Shown here: positions 12,855 to 24,879 of the stretch, piece by piece
Layout of the letters: each line of letters starts with the position of its first letter
Numbering within the stretch: position 1 is the first letter of the stretch
Source of the DNA: Marsupella aquatica
Taxonomy: Eukaryota > Marchantiophyta
DNA length: 64,000 nucleotides
NCBI GenBank assembly: GCA_973895155.1
Contig: OZ316896.1
Location: 15,872,001-15,936,000, forward strand
Direction of reading: 5' to 3'
Notes under the pieces: model-generated
What the model saw: the letters and a program-made list of their open reading frames with translations, nothing else
Databases searched by the model: none
Told to the model about the DNA's origin: nothing
Translations under genes and position numbers: made by a program

Positions 12855-13145
12855 TCATTTCATTATTCGGAAATCTGTCATTGCCTTCCAGTCGAAGTTG
12901 AACGAGGAACTTATACGGGGCTCAATTGTACAATGTATCACAGGACTCAGTGAGGGATTGGTGGTGCCCCATTGTCCCACCAGGTCGTGGTCTGTAGAAT
13001 AAGCATGATATGTACTGAAGCTTGAACAATTGTGATCCGCGCCAGCGAGAAAAATACTCGGAACGAAGCAGATGAGGTAGATGAAGCACCCAAAAACTAC
13101 TGCCATGAGAGGCTTGCACTTGCAACATTGATTATTCAATGTCAT
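12855..13145 (-). CDS. Weak candidate: small protein with N-terminal membrane anchor
   Basis: This 96-residue open frame begins with a Cys-rich head (NNQCCKCK), then one strongly hydrophobic segment (about residues 13-34) and a polar tail. That layout fits a signal anchor or type II membrane protein. It lies downstream of, and on the same strand as, the peroxiredoxin gene ending at 13361. No family is recognised and no promoter or downstream exon is evident, so it may be fortuitous. Confidence 0.2.
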   Translation of the reverse strand: MTLNNQCCKCKPLMAVVFGCFIYLICFVPSIFLAGADHNCSSFSTYHAYSTDHDLVGQWGTTNPSLSPVIHCTIEPRISSSFNFDWKAMTDFRIMK

Positions 13146-13360
13146 ACCGAAAAAACCAATATTTCGATATTGCTATAAACGGTCTGCAGGATTTATTAAC
13201 AGAAAATTACAACCGACGAGCTAGATATGGAGAACTTCGGGAATCAGTATGACTGTTCGACAAAATGGATCTCTTTCCTATGAACCTTGATTCCCTGATT
13301 CATATTTGGCTCAGCTCTTCAAAGACGATTTCAGGTTCTCTACATCCGAGAGAATCCAGT

Positions 13361-15375
13361 TCAGTTCAAAGACTTCAAAATTTCTTCGGCGCTGGAAACT
13401 TCGAAACCTCCCCCCTGTTCGATGTTGGCCACCTTCACGACGAGATCGTCAACCAGTAACGCGTAACGGTTAGATCGAAGTCCCAAACCCTTCTCAGACA
13501 AGTCCAACTCCAAGCCCAAAGCCTTCGTGAAAACAGCTGATCCATCGGCCACAAACTGGATGATATCGGTGTTCTTCTCATAGGTATCTGCCCACTGCTT
13601 CATGACGAACGGATCGTTCACTGCACCAGAACAAGGGCATTAAAGCATTTAAAAGACCACAATACACAAAGTACAGCGGAGAAGTCATTCCCAACTGAAT
13701 TCACATTAAATCCTAAGGGGTAAGGAACCCTGTTCGCAGAAACATACCTGACACGCAATAGATTGCAGACACACCCTTTGCCTTCAATGCAGCACCGTGT
13801 TCGAGAAATGATGGAACGTGTTTCAAGCTGCAAAATATAATGTTTCGGTAAGTCGACCTACTGATTAGAATCAATCAACCTCCGAATTCAGGAAGGCAAT
13901 TAAGATAATAAACAAATGCTCAGCCATCCGAAGTTAAGTTGGGCTCTCCTGGGCTCTCCTGTCGGATGTACGACATTCCGATCAATAGAAACAACTATAT
14001 CACCACAGCTAACCATGGCAGTGTCTCCCAAGCCAGCTTCTGTCAGATTTTACTCTGCTTTGTGAGAAGCTCAAAGTTTCAGACGCTTCAGAATCATGTT
14101 CGCTGCAGAACTACCTTCCCAATTGAAACAGCAAGAAAACAGAACTTGCAGGAGAGCAACTTTCCTGAAATTCAATAATACTGTACCAGTCGACAACGAC
14201 TTGGTTCTAAAAGAATGATCAAGTGGATGGATATTGAGTAAATACTAAAGAGAGCCTATCAAGCAAGCAGGGAGGACAACCACTAAAGAACGAGAACTAA
14301 CTTCATTTCTCATTAATATCTCAGAATTGATACCCTGCAACTGAAAACGAAGAACATTTTCCACAATTGCGTCCACATTTTGGAAGTCTACCGAGACACA
14401 GGACCACTCGCTACAGGTAGGGATCAGTAAATGGATAAGGCTTCTATGATCAGTCTAGACTCTAAATACCCACAATACCGAGATTTGACTCAGACCATAT
14501 AAGGAGAACTATCTCAATGACTCCAATCATCACTTGGGACTGGGGATAGGACCACCCGTCTATGAGCAGACAGGGAGAAATTCCCACACTAGGCCCCTCA
14601 CCAAAACGGTGCCACAAAGATACTTCACTTACGATTAACGCACTCGCCGCATAAAACTTGTGGTTCTGAGAGAGCTCGCAGGCAGGCAGTGACGAGTTCA
14701 TCATGTCCCATAAGATCTCTTTAAGTGGAGCACATGGGACAAGCCTTCACCGAGGGGGGGGGGGCTTCCCAGGACTTCTATCGAAAGGACATCAGCGTCC
14801 GGGCACCCGGGTTAGATGACTTCGGTTATCGTATCATTCGTAGCATACACTCGCGCAATCATCCAAACTATGATGCTAAGTCTCAAACCCCGACGATTCA
14901 GCAGCCGCATCAGGACTTTCACGTACGCCGCGAGGGGGGACTCGCTTACAGGATAGAAGTTTAACATAGCATGAGAGAGACCAAGGCCCTCTATGCTCCA
15001 CCAGCTTCCCGAAATACCTCAGACAGAAGACTTGAGGCTCTAATTCTCTTCAGAGTGGCTGATCACGAAATAATCTACTAAAATCCGAAATCCGGTTCGG
15101 TAATCTCTCCCCCTGTTTCCGATACTCCTGAGCAAGCCGAGCCAGGCAGCCGGACAACATCCATCCTTGGCAGACATAGCACAAACGACACAACATCTGA
15201 CGAGACCCAAACAAACATCTTACCTGCAGGTGGGAGTGAACGCTCCGGGCACGGCGAAGATGACAACCTTCTTCCCGGCCGCCGCACCGTGAATGGACAG
15301 CGATTGCAATCCATCGGCGTTAATGTAATGCAGCGTGGCCTCAGGAATCTTCTCACCAACCTTGATGGGAGCCAT
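13361..15375 (-). CDS. Type II peroxiredoxin (PrxII), copy 1
   Basis: A thiol peroxidase that reduces hydrogen peroxide and alkyl hydroperoxides using thioredoxin or glutaredoxin. Exons are 15375-15224, 13827-13748 and 13620-13361, giving 163 residues, the usual length of cytosolic plant PrxII. The N-terminus [11 protein letters not shown] has no transit peptide, which indicates the cytosol. The active-site block PGAFTPTC holds the peroxidatic Cys50 and catalytic Thr47. Cys75 in AIYCVSVNDPFV is the resolving-Cys position. The block [13 protein letters not shown] supplies the conserved Arg, and the protein ends in [14 protein letters not shown]. Introns lie after the peroxidatic Cys codon and after the CVS codons. 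It is head to head with a second PrxII gene. Exons are GC-rich relative to copy 2. The family call is very secure. Confidence 0.95.
13921..15223 (-). other. Intron 1 of PrxII copy 1
   Basis: The first intron runs 15223 to 13828 on the minus strand, with GTAAG donor and ttgcag acceptor. It contains a run of ten G near 14755-14764, a short duplicated phrase (GGGCTCTCCT twice near 13947-13968) and no convincing nested gene. Open frames here carry no recognisable motif. Confidence 0.6.
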
Positions 15376-16757
15376 TTTGCTTCGCAAAACGATGATATCG
15401 AGCTGAGCTGATCGATGAACAATTCAACACTCTCGTGAGCGAAGGACACGAATACGGAAGAGATCGGGGAGACGCGGAGAGGAGCAGAGCTTCACAATAA
15501 GAACTCGTCAAGTTCGGCAGATGCGGAGAATGGAGTCGGATGCAGAGAACGATTTGCCTCCTTTATTAAAAACCTCGAGAGCTTCAGCACTCAACTCAGT
15601 TTTCGCACTGAACTCAGTCACCACTCAGACCCGAGATCGCGAATCGCGAAAGACTCGGAAACTCATTGAAGAGTCATTACCATATGCGGCACCTTAATTA
15701 CGGGATCGTAATGCTCACACCACGGTAACTTTTTGAGCCATTGGAGGACCGACACCTATCGTCTCGAGACCGACAGTACTATGTACGGTGTACGTACTGA
15801 ATACGTCGGCTACTGACTAATTAGGGTAATGTAATGATAGAGTTAGTGGGATGTCCTTTTAAGCGCAGTCAAGGGTGCGTGGGTCGTTATCTACTGTACG
15901 TAGTTTAACGGATGTAGGGTCGTTTATATTTTCTCTCCTTTTCCGGCGGGCGAAAAAACACTAAAGAGTTGTTCGTGATTTTTTCTCTCTCTTTGTAGTT
16001 TTGGGTGTTTCTATAAAAACAAATCTCTAGATTTTTTACAGTTATCATGCCTTGTTAACTGTCCATTTTACCGGCAATAATAGCCCCTCAAATATAGGTT
16101 TAGTCTTTTGGGTATTATAGTTCACAATGCCAGAGGTACTAAATACAAGAAACTTTCTCATTTCTTTTCTTTGAACATCAGCACCGGTGCTCTCCATCAG
16201 GGCCTAAACGAGCTATGACATCATTTTCTGGAGCACAGATTTTTTTATGCTTGCATCAGTTCTTGGTATCCCAATATTTTTTCCAAATAGGTCAAGGGAG
16301 GAAATGCACACTGGCAAATTGAGCATTTTTGGGGCCTGCAAAAGACTTTTTCTTTCTTGGAGACAGGTGACTGCAACGGATGAGGCAGGTTTGTTTTCTT
16401 TTCGTACACAAGGAATGGAGGAGTTATGGCACATGTGGAGAAGCCCCCCAGCTGTAGCTTAGTGGGGCCGTTTCCCTGGACATCCCTAGTCACGTCTCCA
16501 ATCCAAAGGATGGTCAAACTTTGACAAACCTAAGTTCTGCTAAAATTAACCATTTACCACAAATCCATTTTCAATTGTATCTTGCAAAAGGTTAATTCCA
16601 TGTAGAAAGCTAATCCATATGAAAAGTCACCTTGCTCAAATTCAAAAGCCATCACAGATTTGAAGAGGCGCTTTTCAAGTGAATTGTCATCAACTACTTG
16701 ATAACCATCCATTAATTAAGGCAATATTTATTGTATCAATCGGGTTGAGGTTCGTGA
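15376..16757. promoter_or_regulatory. Shared divergent 5' region of the two PrxII genes
   Basis: This 1,382-bp region separates the two start codons. The side near copy 1 is GC-richer and probably holds its leader; around 15690-16130 it becomes AT-rich and more promoter-like. A SINE-like phrase (TGTAGCTTAGTGGGG) lies near 16450 without a clear B box. I cannot locate transcription starts or a definite TATA box. Confidence 0.5.
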
Positions 16758-18769
16758 ATGGCTCCAATAGCTGTTTTGGACAAGATCCCTGATGGGGATT
16801 TGTCATACATTGATGAGTATGGTGCTTTAAAGAAGGTAGATGTTTATAAGCTTGGGTTCAAGAAGAGAATTGTGATATTCGGTCTTCCTGGAGCCTTCAC
16901 ACCTATTTGCAGGTATTTGATTCAGTTGCTAACCCCCCAAACTAGAATAATGTCAATATCAAAGCACAGAATTCAAAACTCCAGAAGACTAGAGTTTTCA
17001 CAAACATTACTGTGACTAGCACTGACAGGACTCCAACTTGGGGGTTTTTGAACTTGCAGCCCTTGGATATTTGTATTTCCTGTTGAAAAACAAGTGTTGC
17101 TGTATTCGGTAACCTCATAGAACATTACCATGATCTGCTAATCAATTTTAAGGGAAAATTGATTCTTACCTTGTACAAGGTCCACAATGTATTGATGACT
17201 TTGGTACAGTTTAGAGCATGTCCCAGGCTATCTTGTGAAAGGGCCTTTACTTCAAAAGAAAGGAGTCGATGCAATCATATGTCTCTCAGGTACGTTATAA
17301 CTGGTATTAAGACCTTAAAACAAGATCAATCATACACATTACATCAAAGCGGATTTGTTCACTCTTGAAATTGGTTCAAGATATGGTCAAACTTGTATGT
17401 AATTATAATCATTGGCCAAGACCTAAAGAAAAATTCCTTCATCAAATCTGGTTAAGAAAAAGAATGATCATCTTGCCTGTTTGTGAACGATGGTTGGCAT
17501 TTTAGATGCATTTTAGAGAACAAGAAGGTTAGTGTGATTTTGATGTACAGCCTTGGCCCTAGAAAGTTACAGTTGCCCTGGTATATATATGCAAGACAAG
17601 GACTACTTTGAGTTAGGATATAGGGTTTTGGGGAGTAGTTGCTTACCTTGATAACTTCAAACTTTTCTGGAAATCTCAGATCAAAGACAGCTAAAGATGA
17701 ACTACTATAAGGAAACCCTTTATTAAATCATGACTTTTCATATTTGCTTGTATTGGGTTTCCTTGCTTAATTTTTCCAGGCAAACTAGTCCTAAATCCTG
17801 CTTATAGCAAGAAATTATTAAGTTCAGGGCAAAGCTGAACTTCAATGTTGCTTCCGTGATTCTCCCAAAAGGCCATGCAGCCATTACAATGCTTTAGGGT
17901 TTATACCCAAAAATGCCCTAATTCTGCTTACATTGATATAAGCAAAGTCAACTTCGTTGTTATCAAGGGTTGCATACGCTCCATATAAGCAAGTTTGGCC
18001 ACTATACTGATTGCTTACATTGAGGGCTCCTTAATTACTAGTCATTTAGATCAATGGAAGTAGTTTCTCAGCCAGACCTTAATAAATTAACATATACATA
18101 ACTGATGATACAATGGAAAGAAGATTCAATGGCAACCTTCTACATGTCCTTCATATATAACAAAGAGCCACCTACTAAGGTTTAGATAGTTGGGTTCTCA
18201 CATATATATCCATGAAGAGAGGTCTGAGTTGAATTGCGTAGACAAACTAGAGTAACTTACAGTTCTCATTCAAAGGAGGCTCTTCTAAGAAATTCCTCTC
18301 ATAAATCTGATCGTTGTGAATAACACTTGTGCTTCTTTGAAGTGGACGGATGAAGATAATGACATTGATATCAACAAATTTGTTTTTTCATTTATGGTAT
18401 AGAAATAATGTCAGCAATTTCATTAAAGTGGTTTTGCTTAATATGTGACTAGTCAATGATCCCTTCGTCATGAGAGAGTGGGCCAAGACATATTCATCAC
18501 CCAATAGGGACCTAGCTACCAATAAGAGCATTGTCCGGTTCTTAGCTGATGGCTCTGGATCTTACACCAAAGCTCTAGGTATGGAGCATGACCTCAACCG
18601 ACAACAAATGGGCATCAGATCTCGTAGATATTCTTTACTCATTGATAATCTTGTTGTCAAAGTGGCAAATGTTGAGCAAGTGGAAGGTGTATTTGACGTG
18701 TCTACAGCAGAGCAAATGCTAAGTGCTTTGAATTCATTATCAAAGCCTGAGATTGACCAACTACATTGA
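16758..18769 (+). CDS. Type II peroxiredoxin (PrxII), copy 2, C-terminally extended
   Basis: Exons are 16758-16912, 17210-17289 and 18453-18769, giving 183 residues. Intron positions and phases match copy 1 exactly, and the middle exon is 80 bp in both. The active site reads PGAFTPIC: peroxidatic Cys51 and catalytic Thr48 are kept, while the residue just before the Cys is Ile instead of the usual Thr. The resolving-position Cys76 is present (AIICLSVNDPFV). GIRSRRYSLLIDN retains the conserved Arg. A short insertion (SSPNRDLATNK) and a tail after SALNSL (SKPEIDQLH) make it longer than typical PrxII. No transit peptide is seen. Codons are AT-richer than in copy 1, so the pair is old or under different selection. 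It is probably a functional cytosolic peroxidase; altered kinetics are possible. Confidence 0.9.
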
Positions 18770-20842
18770 AATAAGTTGATCATCATGAATAAGGGGCCAA
18801 CTAGCAGGCAGTCCCTCTGTATTATTGGGGCTGGACTAGTGGCACCTGTAGCAGCCATATCCGCGCATAGCTGTCAAAGCCTTGCACAATTAGGCAACAC
18901 TCGTAATTAGCTATCTGCAATTTCTATCAGAGCTGGGAGAGTGATACTATTAACATACTTGTAGTGGGTTGCGAGTGCAACATGTCTAACTTTGTGCCAA
19001 CTTTGTGCCAACACAAGTATCAATCAATGCTTTGTTGAGGGAGTTTTACACGAATAGAGAGTTAGGTTGCAAAAGACATGGTTATAACCAGTTATAACCA
19101 TAGTAAGTGATCATAATGTTGTGCAAAGAGGACTCTCTCAAGAGTTCTCTAGACCTCTTCCTATATAGCATGCTCATTCTGGAACATGTTTTACTTTTTG
19201 TCTGGTAGTGATATTAAGTGGACAAAATTAGAGAGTAAGACTAGAATACATATTAAATGTGAATGAGATCAAATAATATAAATAAAGCACATGCAATAAA
19301 AGCACATAGTGACCAATGGAAAGTACAATTTTATGACACAAAGATACTATGAGTTGTGCACTTATTTCTACTAATGATTCTTATTTCAATAAAAACCATA
19401 AACTTAGGAAAGAAAGTGACAAGGGGAGCTTAAGACAGGATGTGTTGACATTACTTAGAATCATTCCTCTCACTCATGAGTATACTTAAAAGCTGTAGAA
19501 AATGAAGCCCTTAGTTTCTCTCTAGGACTTATCCAAGTTTAAAAATTAAGGGGGCTGCCAAAATAAATTCAAAATACTATAGGATACCAAAAATTTAAAG
19601 GGGTCCAAAAATGAATTAAAAGTCTATGTGATACAAAGGATGCCCCTGGTTAAGGTACATTCAAATAAAAATTCATGATACACAAATATGAATAAGACAA
19701 AACATGAGAGTTGGATTCATCATATAGCAGCTTCAAAATAAAGCTGTTCTCTAGACCTCTTCCTACTACTGATGCTTAGTGTATCTGGAGAACAAAGTAC
19801 GTAAGGGGTAATTTTAAGCTTCTCAAGTGTGGAGGCTTCTTAGATGGATAAAACTTGAGTAGGGTAACCCACTCCCAAGAGGCATGAGGGGTGTATGCAT
19901 GGGCTGTAATCCGTGATGGTGGTTAGCCAGAAGGTTACAGATAGAGCCCCATAAGTGGAGATGAGCTACACGACTGAACTCACAAGCTGGACTCACGAGT
20001 TTGTTTTCTAAAGAGATTTTAACTTTTGAAATTCATAAGCCAACCCTCTCCCACCCCGGCCCGGGCCAGGTTGGCTAGGGATTATCAAGCTAGATCGTGG
20101 GGTCACAGCTGAAACTCCTGCAATATACAATGGGGGAAAACCAGACTAGGTGTACAACTGACAAACTTTTTATTTTTGGGATAGCAAAAGAATTGGGAAA
20201 TGTCCATCCAACCAGCGTCTCTAGGGGTCTCCATCGTTTCTTGTGATCTACACTCTGTACATATTTAGTCTGTGGGTAAACAATTAGTCTTGTGCCACTT
20301 GGTGATTTCCAGATATTTTATTGTAGATCTGTGACTTACCCTTCTAGGTCTACACATTGGGACTTGAGCTGTCCTTTTAAACTGTTTTTGCCGTCTACCT
20401 GCCACTTGGTGTCTTTGTCCATACCTTTTATTTATTCCTCGCCAGTTCTTTGGGCTGCCCACCAGCTTATTTAAAAAACTTTATTCATTTTTTACTACAG
20501 TGGCTAATGATACCTGTGCGAAGTAGAAGATTCTAAGAATACTCTTATCTAATTTTGTTAGATTTTGTGCAAATAGAATACATGCAACGGCGTCCTTACA
20601 TGTGATGTGTTCGCAAATGCAAAAGAGACAATAACATGCAGAGCATATGCTGCATGGTAATGTGCACATCTCGAGGGCATAAAAATGGCATAAGCTTACG
20701 GCATGCATTCCAATGTAGTGTAGCTAGGGGTCTTCAAACAAGTCATCTATCATGGTGTTCTGTACACAATGACCAGTGTAAGAAACTGCCAGAGGAACCA
20801 CGTCAAGCAGGCATTATGCGTTTACGGTTATCTTGTCATGTC
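18770..20842. other. AT-rich spacer without a supported gene
   Basis: No coding exon is supported. There is a short imperfect repeat pair: TTCTCTAGACCTCTTCCTA occurs near 19143 and 19750, so parts may derive from a retrotransposon. A palindromic phrase (GGTTATAACCAGTTATAACC) lies near 19080. Confidence 0.5.
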
Positions 20843-21494
20843 CAGGTGAAATAAACTTAGCATGATTAGCGACATTGCTAAATTAGCGACATTGCTATAT
20901 GGCGAACCCTAGTTACGTTTTTTTTCCCTGTTTTATTTTGGCAGAAATTAAACTCTTAATGTGCTCTTGCAATAAAAGGCATTTCTTAAAATTTGCCTTA
21001 TTGAGTATTTTGAAACCCCTTTGCCAAAAAAACTAATCTTTACTTTTCATTTAATTGTTTACCCCTCTAAGAAAAATTGAAGGTTGTATTTTACCCATAT
21101 CCACAAATCCCAAACAATGTCAATAATTTTTTCTTTTACAACTTTTCACCCAAACCTGCTCCATGTAATGTAGGTAAATTTTTTTCCACTATTTTCTTTG
21201 AACGAAATTTCCAGGTATGGCTTTGAGAAGTTTAGGGACTAGCTCCATGCAATGTCCGTAATTTTTTTCCTCTAGATTTCGTTTGAACCAAATTTCCAAG
21301 GGATGGCTTACAAATTTATAGGGTTTAAATCAGCATCTCAAAATCTTTGTCAGGGAATTGAGCCCTGAACTGTCCAACGGACAGTCTTCCAAGCAAAGTA
21401 CCCCCCCACCCTTTAACCCCACACCCCCTCTCTTTAACTCAAATAGAAAGCAATGTAACCAAAATTTTCCATTATTCATTAGTAGGTTCTGTTT

Positions 21495-22999
21495 TCACTT
21501 TAAAAATTGATTTGTACAAAGCAACTCTTCTGCTAATCTTCTTGGTGGCACTTCCTCACAATCATCATTAGAGGACAAACAGATTACCTTAGCATTTGCA
21601 CATTTTCCAGAGTTTAAAAGATCAGTGGTCTCAAGATAATTAGAATCTGGCATGGCCAAAGTGTCTTTCATATTCAGGCAAACTATTCCAAGAACATGTT
21701 TCCAAAGCTTCCTTACTCGTCTTTGCAAATCTCACAACTTTTTCTTTAGCCTCTCTCTTCATTGGAACTCTGTGTAATACACTTTCCACAGGAGACACAT
21801 TCATTACATTACTTCTTGGAGAATCCTCTTCACCAAAATCATCATCCCAATATCTACCATGTTGGGATTTTTGTTTCTTGACAAAAATATTCTCCGCATC
21901 TTCTTTCTTAATATTGAAAGGATCTACTATACATTTCCAGAGTGAAATCATCCTAGAAAATTGCATACCTTGTCCATTCAGAGGAATAATCTAACTTGCA
22001 GCAGGCATAAAAATTCCAGACTTGATCATGTCAGTAAGGGTGGATAAAAAAGTAGCAACAAGAGGTCTGTCACAATTATATTTGTTCCAAACATACAGTC
22101 TTTCACCCACGTTTTTGTTAGTTAAAGTTACCCTGGTTTTCAAATCAGCTTTTCCATACATAGAATGTAATGTTTTACTTGTTGTCACTTCTGCATCAGT
22201 GACATTGAACATTACAGACTCAAAATGCTCTGCACCTGTATCTTTCAAACAATAACCAATCATGCCTTTGTAGGTGTGAATAAATCTATTAGTTACCAAC
22301 TTACAATTCACCTTACCCACAGGATTCATGTTTTTCAAACAATGTCAACCCATATATTTCCTGACAAGCACACCAAAAGATCTAGCTAGCAGATTTAGTT
22401 CTTGCTCTAATGACCATTTGCATATGCAAGTGATTCTTAATATCACCTCTCTCAATGGCAACTAGACCTGATACACAATGGTCTCTCATCAGAGTATTCA
22501 TGAGATCAATCTCAGTTGGATTTATATCTGCACCTAAGTATCCAATGGTAAATAATACTTAATTCTTTCACATTATCAACCATACTAATATTTCTCTCCT
22601 TTGCTATCACCAGTCTTGCCTTTCTTTTCAAAGAAACCATGACAAATGAGCACACAGTTCTCTGGACTATAAATTTTTGTCACCTTCTTTACAGATACAA
22701 GGTAGAATATCAAACACAAACACAGGATAAATATCGTCACTTTTAACAAGAAAAATACTTTGAACTCTTTACATTCTACTACAATCTCATCCTCCCCAGT
22801 TTCTGGAGTTGAATCTAAGATTCGAAGTGGACCACCAAAGTATTTTTTCTTGACCTTGTTTACATACAACCCAACAATACTTCACGTCTCTTACACAACT
22901 AGAAGTTTCCTTTCGAATATTTTCCAAGATAGATTCTCCTATGTCAGATATTGCATAGGGTGTGAGAAGCTCCTCTGGAAGCTGACTTTCCAAGGACAT
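21495..22999 (-). pseudogene. Decayed HUH rolling-circle Rep (Y1) transposase gene
   Basis: Read on the minus strand from 22999 downward, successive frames give a protein-like chain interrupted by shifts and stops. HUH motif: codons for NHLHMQMV lie at 22412-22435, with His-Leu-His at 22424-22432, preceded by VAIERGDIK. Catalytic tyrosine motif: GMIGYCLKD, with the Tyr codon at 22252-22254, followed by HFE. A Y1 HUH enzyme nicks single-stranded DNA and forms a phosphotyrosine link. Breaks: a frameshift near 22395-22405 between the HUH and Tyr blocks, a TGA near 22350, an in-frame TAG at 21991 after which the same frame continues to 21640, a frameshift near 21700 and more around 22600-22860. 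It cannot encode an intact protein. No helicase motifs follow, unlike Helitron Rep/Hel. Confidence 0.72.
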
Positions 23000-23209
23000 G
23001 AAGCTTATAGGATGTTATAGGATTAAAGAAGAAAAAGTTAACATAACTCTGTCACAACAAAACAAAGAAAGTTAGAGGAAAAAGTTAGCATAATTTTGTC
23101 TCAACAAAACAAAGAAAGTTAGTAGAACACTGGTTAGCACAACATAGATTAGCACAACACCAGTTGGTTAGCACAAGATCATTGGTTAGAATGACAAATG
23201 TTTTATCAA

Positions 23210-23900
23210 AGGTCACTAAGACTTGAGAGCCAAGCACTGGAGCACACCACTGAACAAAATCCCACTGAAGCAATGACAAGACTGAGCACTAAGGCTTGAG
23301 AGCACAGGGAAGCGATGACACAACTGAGCACTGAGAAGCTGGAGCAATGACACAGCTGAGCAGTGAACAAAAATCCACTGGATTGATAGCAGGGCTGAGT
23401 CCTGAGGCTTGAGACCATTGGGAAGCGATGGCAGAGCTTAGCACTGAAGCAATGGCACTGAACGATAGACCACTAGAGCCCAATGGAGCACTGCACTAAA
23501 CAAAAACCCACTGAAATGATAGCAGGGCTGAGCACTGAGGGTTGAGACCACTGGGAAGCGATGGCAGAGCTGAGCACTGAAGCAATGGCACTGAATGATA
23601 GCCCACCTGAGCCCACTGGAGCACAACACTAAAAAATAGCCCATTGGATCCCACAAGAGCATTGCACTAAACAAAAACCCACTGCAACAATGGCAGGGCT
23701 GAGCACTGAGGCTTGAGAGCACTGGGAAGCAATGGCAAAGCTCACATACAGTAGCCTAGTTAGTACGATCTGAGCAACTGCATGGGAGCAAAGCAGAGCC
23801 AAGCCCCTGCAAAGCAAAGGCAGAGCCAAGCAAAGAACCTGATCACTAAGACTTGAGATTGGAAGGCGATGGCAGAGCTACGTACTGAGAGCAAGAGCAA
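23210..23900. repeat. Tandem repeat block (about 130-170 bp units)
   Basis: Units built from phrases such as GAGCACTGAGGCTTGAGA, GGGAAGCGATGGCAGAGCT and AAACAAAAACCCACTG recur. The phrase GCAGGGCTGAG appears near 23391, 23523 and 23695. Copies diverge moderately. The block lies upstream of the Rep pseudogene on its own strand. Confidence 0.7.
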
Positions 23901-24009
23901 ATAGCAGACTCACTGAACAAGGAGGGAGGTGCTGAACTGAGAAAGGAGCTCAGCTTAAGTAGCCGTGAAGCAAGTCTAATCTCCTCCCCAGACTAATGCT
24001 AAGGTGAGT

Positions 24010-24346
24010 CACTATTCATTAAAAGTGAATTATTATTCAATTTATGAACATTTGGGTAACAAAAAGTGTACATTTGGCTTTCAAAAAGTGTACAATTGGA
24101 CCAGAAATAAAGATGCTTGCCATCAAATGTACCACCATGTTCATCCTTTGTAAATGAACTAGGATGAGACTCCTTCTGGTAAAGATCATTTTTGCACCCT
24201 CAAGTTTACAATTGATCATTTAGGTGTATAGTAGTATACTATATTGTACCTTTTGGGGTTAAAAAGTGTACATTTGGAGACCAAAAAGTGAACATTTAGA
24301 GGCCTAAAAGTGAACAAAATAAAATACACTTTTAATGAATAGAGTG
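24010..24346. mobile_element. MITE with roughly 19-bp terminal inverted repeats
   Basis: CACTATTCATTAAAAGTG at 24010 is mirrored by CACTTTTAATGAATAGAGTG ending at 24346; the right end has two extra bases. Subterminal AAAAAGTGTACATTTGG phrases occur several times, as in hAT-like MITEs. No open frame and no clear target duplication are visible, so the superfamily is undecided. Confidence 0.6.
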
Positions 24347-24879
24347 ATTGCTGGAGACTAGATTATGCACAACGTTCACTTTTCCTCATACTTTCAAACT
24401 CCAAAATACTTGGAAATCTCCAAGATACATGGAAAGACTTGTTATACAGAAAACTAGCTCATGCAAAAACTCCTCCGTCCCTCACAGCAACACCGACAGC
24501 AAGCAAACAGAGGAGATTGCAGGCACGATCGTCAATCCCCAGGCACGTTGAGAGACACAATACATCACACAACACATTGCTGCTGCCAAATGGAATGGTA
24601 CAGGGTCACGATGGACACACATTCGGCATGATGGACACACTGCGACAAAAGACCCTAAACTCTCATGAAAAAATGGATAGTGTGATAGAGTAACAAAGGA
24701 CGACAATGGGCGCTCCTGCCAGTGAGAGAGTGTGTGGAGAGCGAGTAACATGGTTGAGGGCGCCCAATATCGACTCCAGCAGACACCGTCGAACTCAATT
24801 GTCTCCAACATTCAATCACCAAACTCCCTGAACTGTCCATGCATGGATTCCTTGAGATAGGCAACTCTTATTCAAGCCA

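Noticed and set aside
13920-13960. 5S rRNA-like phrase (ATCCGAAGTTAAG ... TTGGGC)
   Set aside because: Only about 20 bases match the 5S internal region from memory; the rest of a 5S gene is absent and it lies in a PrxII intron.
16440-16520. SINE/tRNA A-box-like TGTAGCTTAGTGGGG
   Set aside because: No B box at the right distance, no tail and no target duplication.
23085-23829. Hydrophobic minus-strand frames rich in Ser, Leu and Cys
   Set aside because: They translate the tandem repeat block and change frame between repeats.
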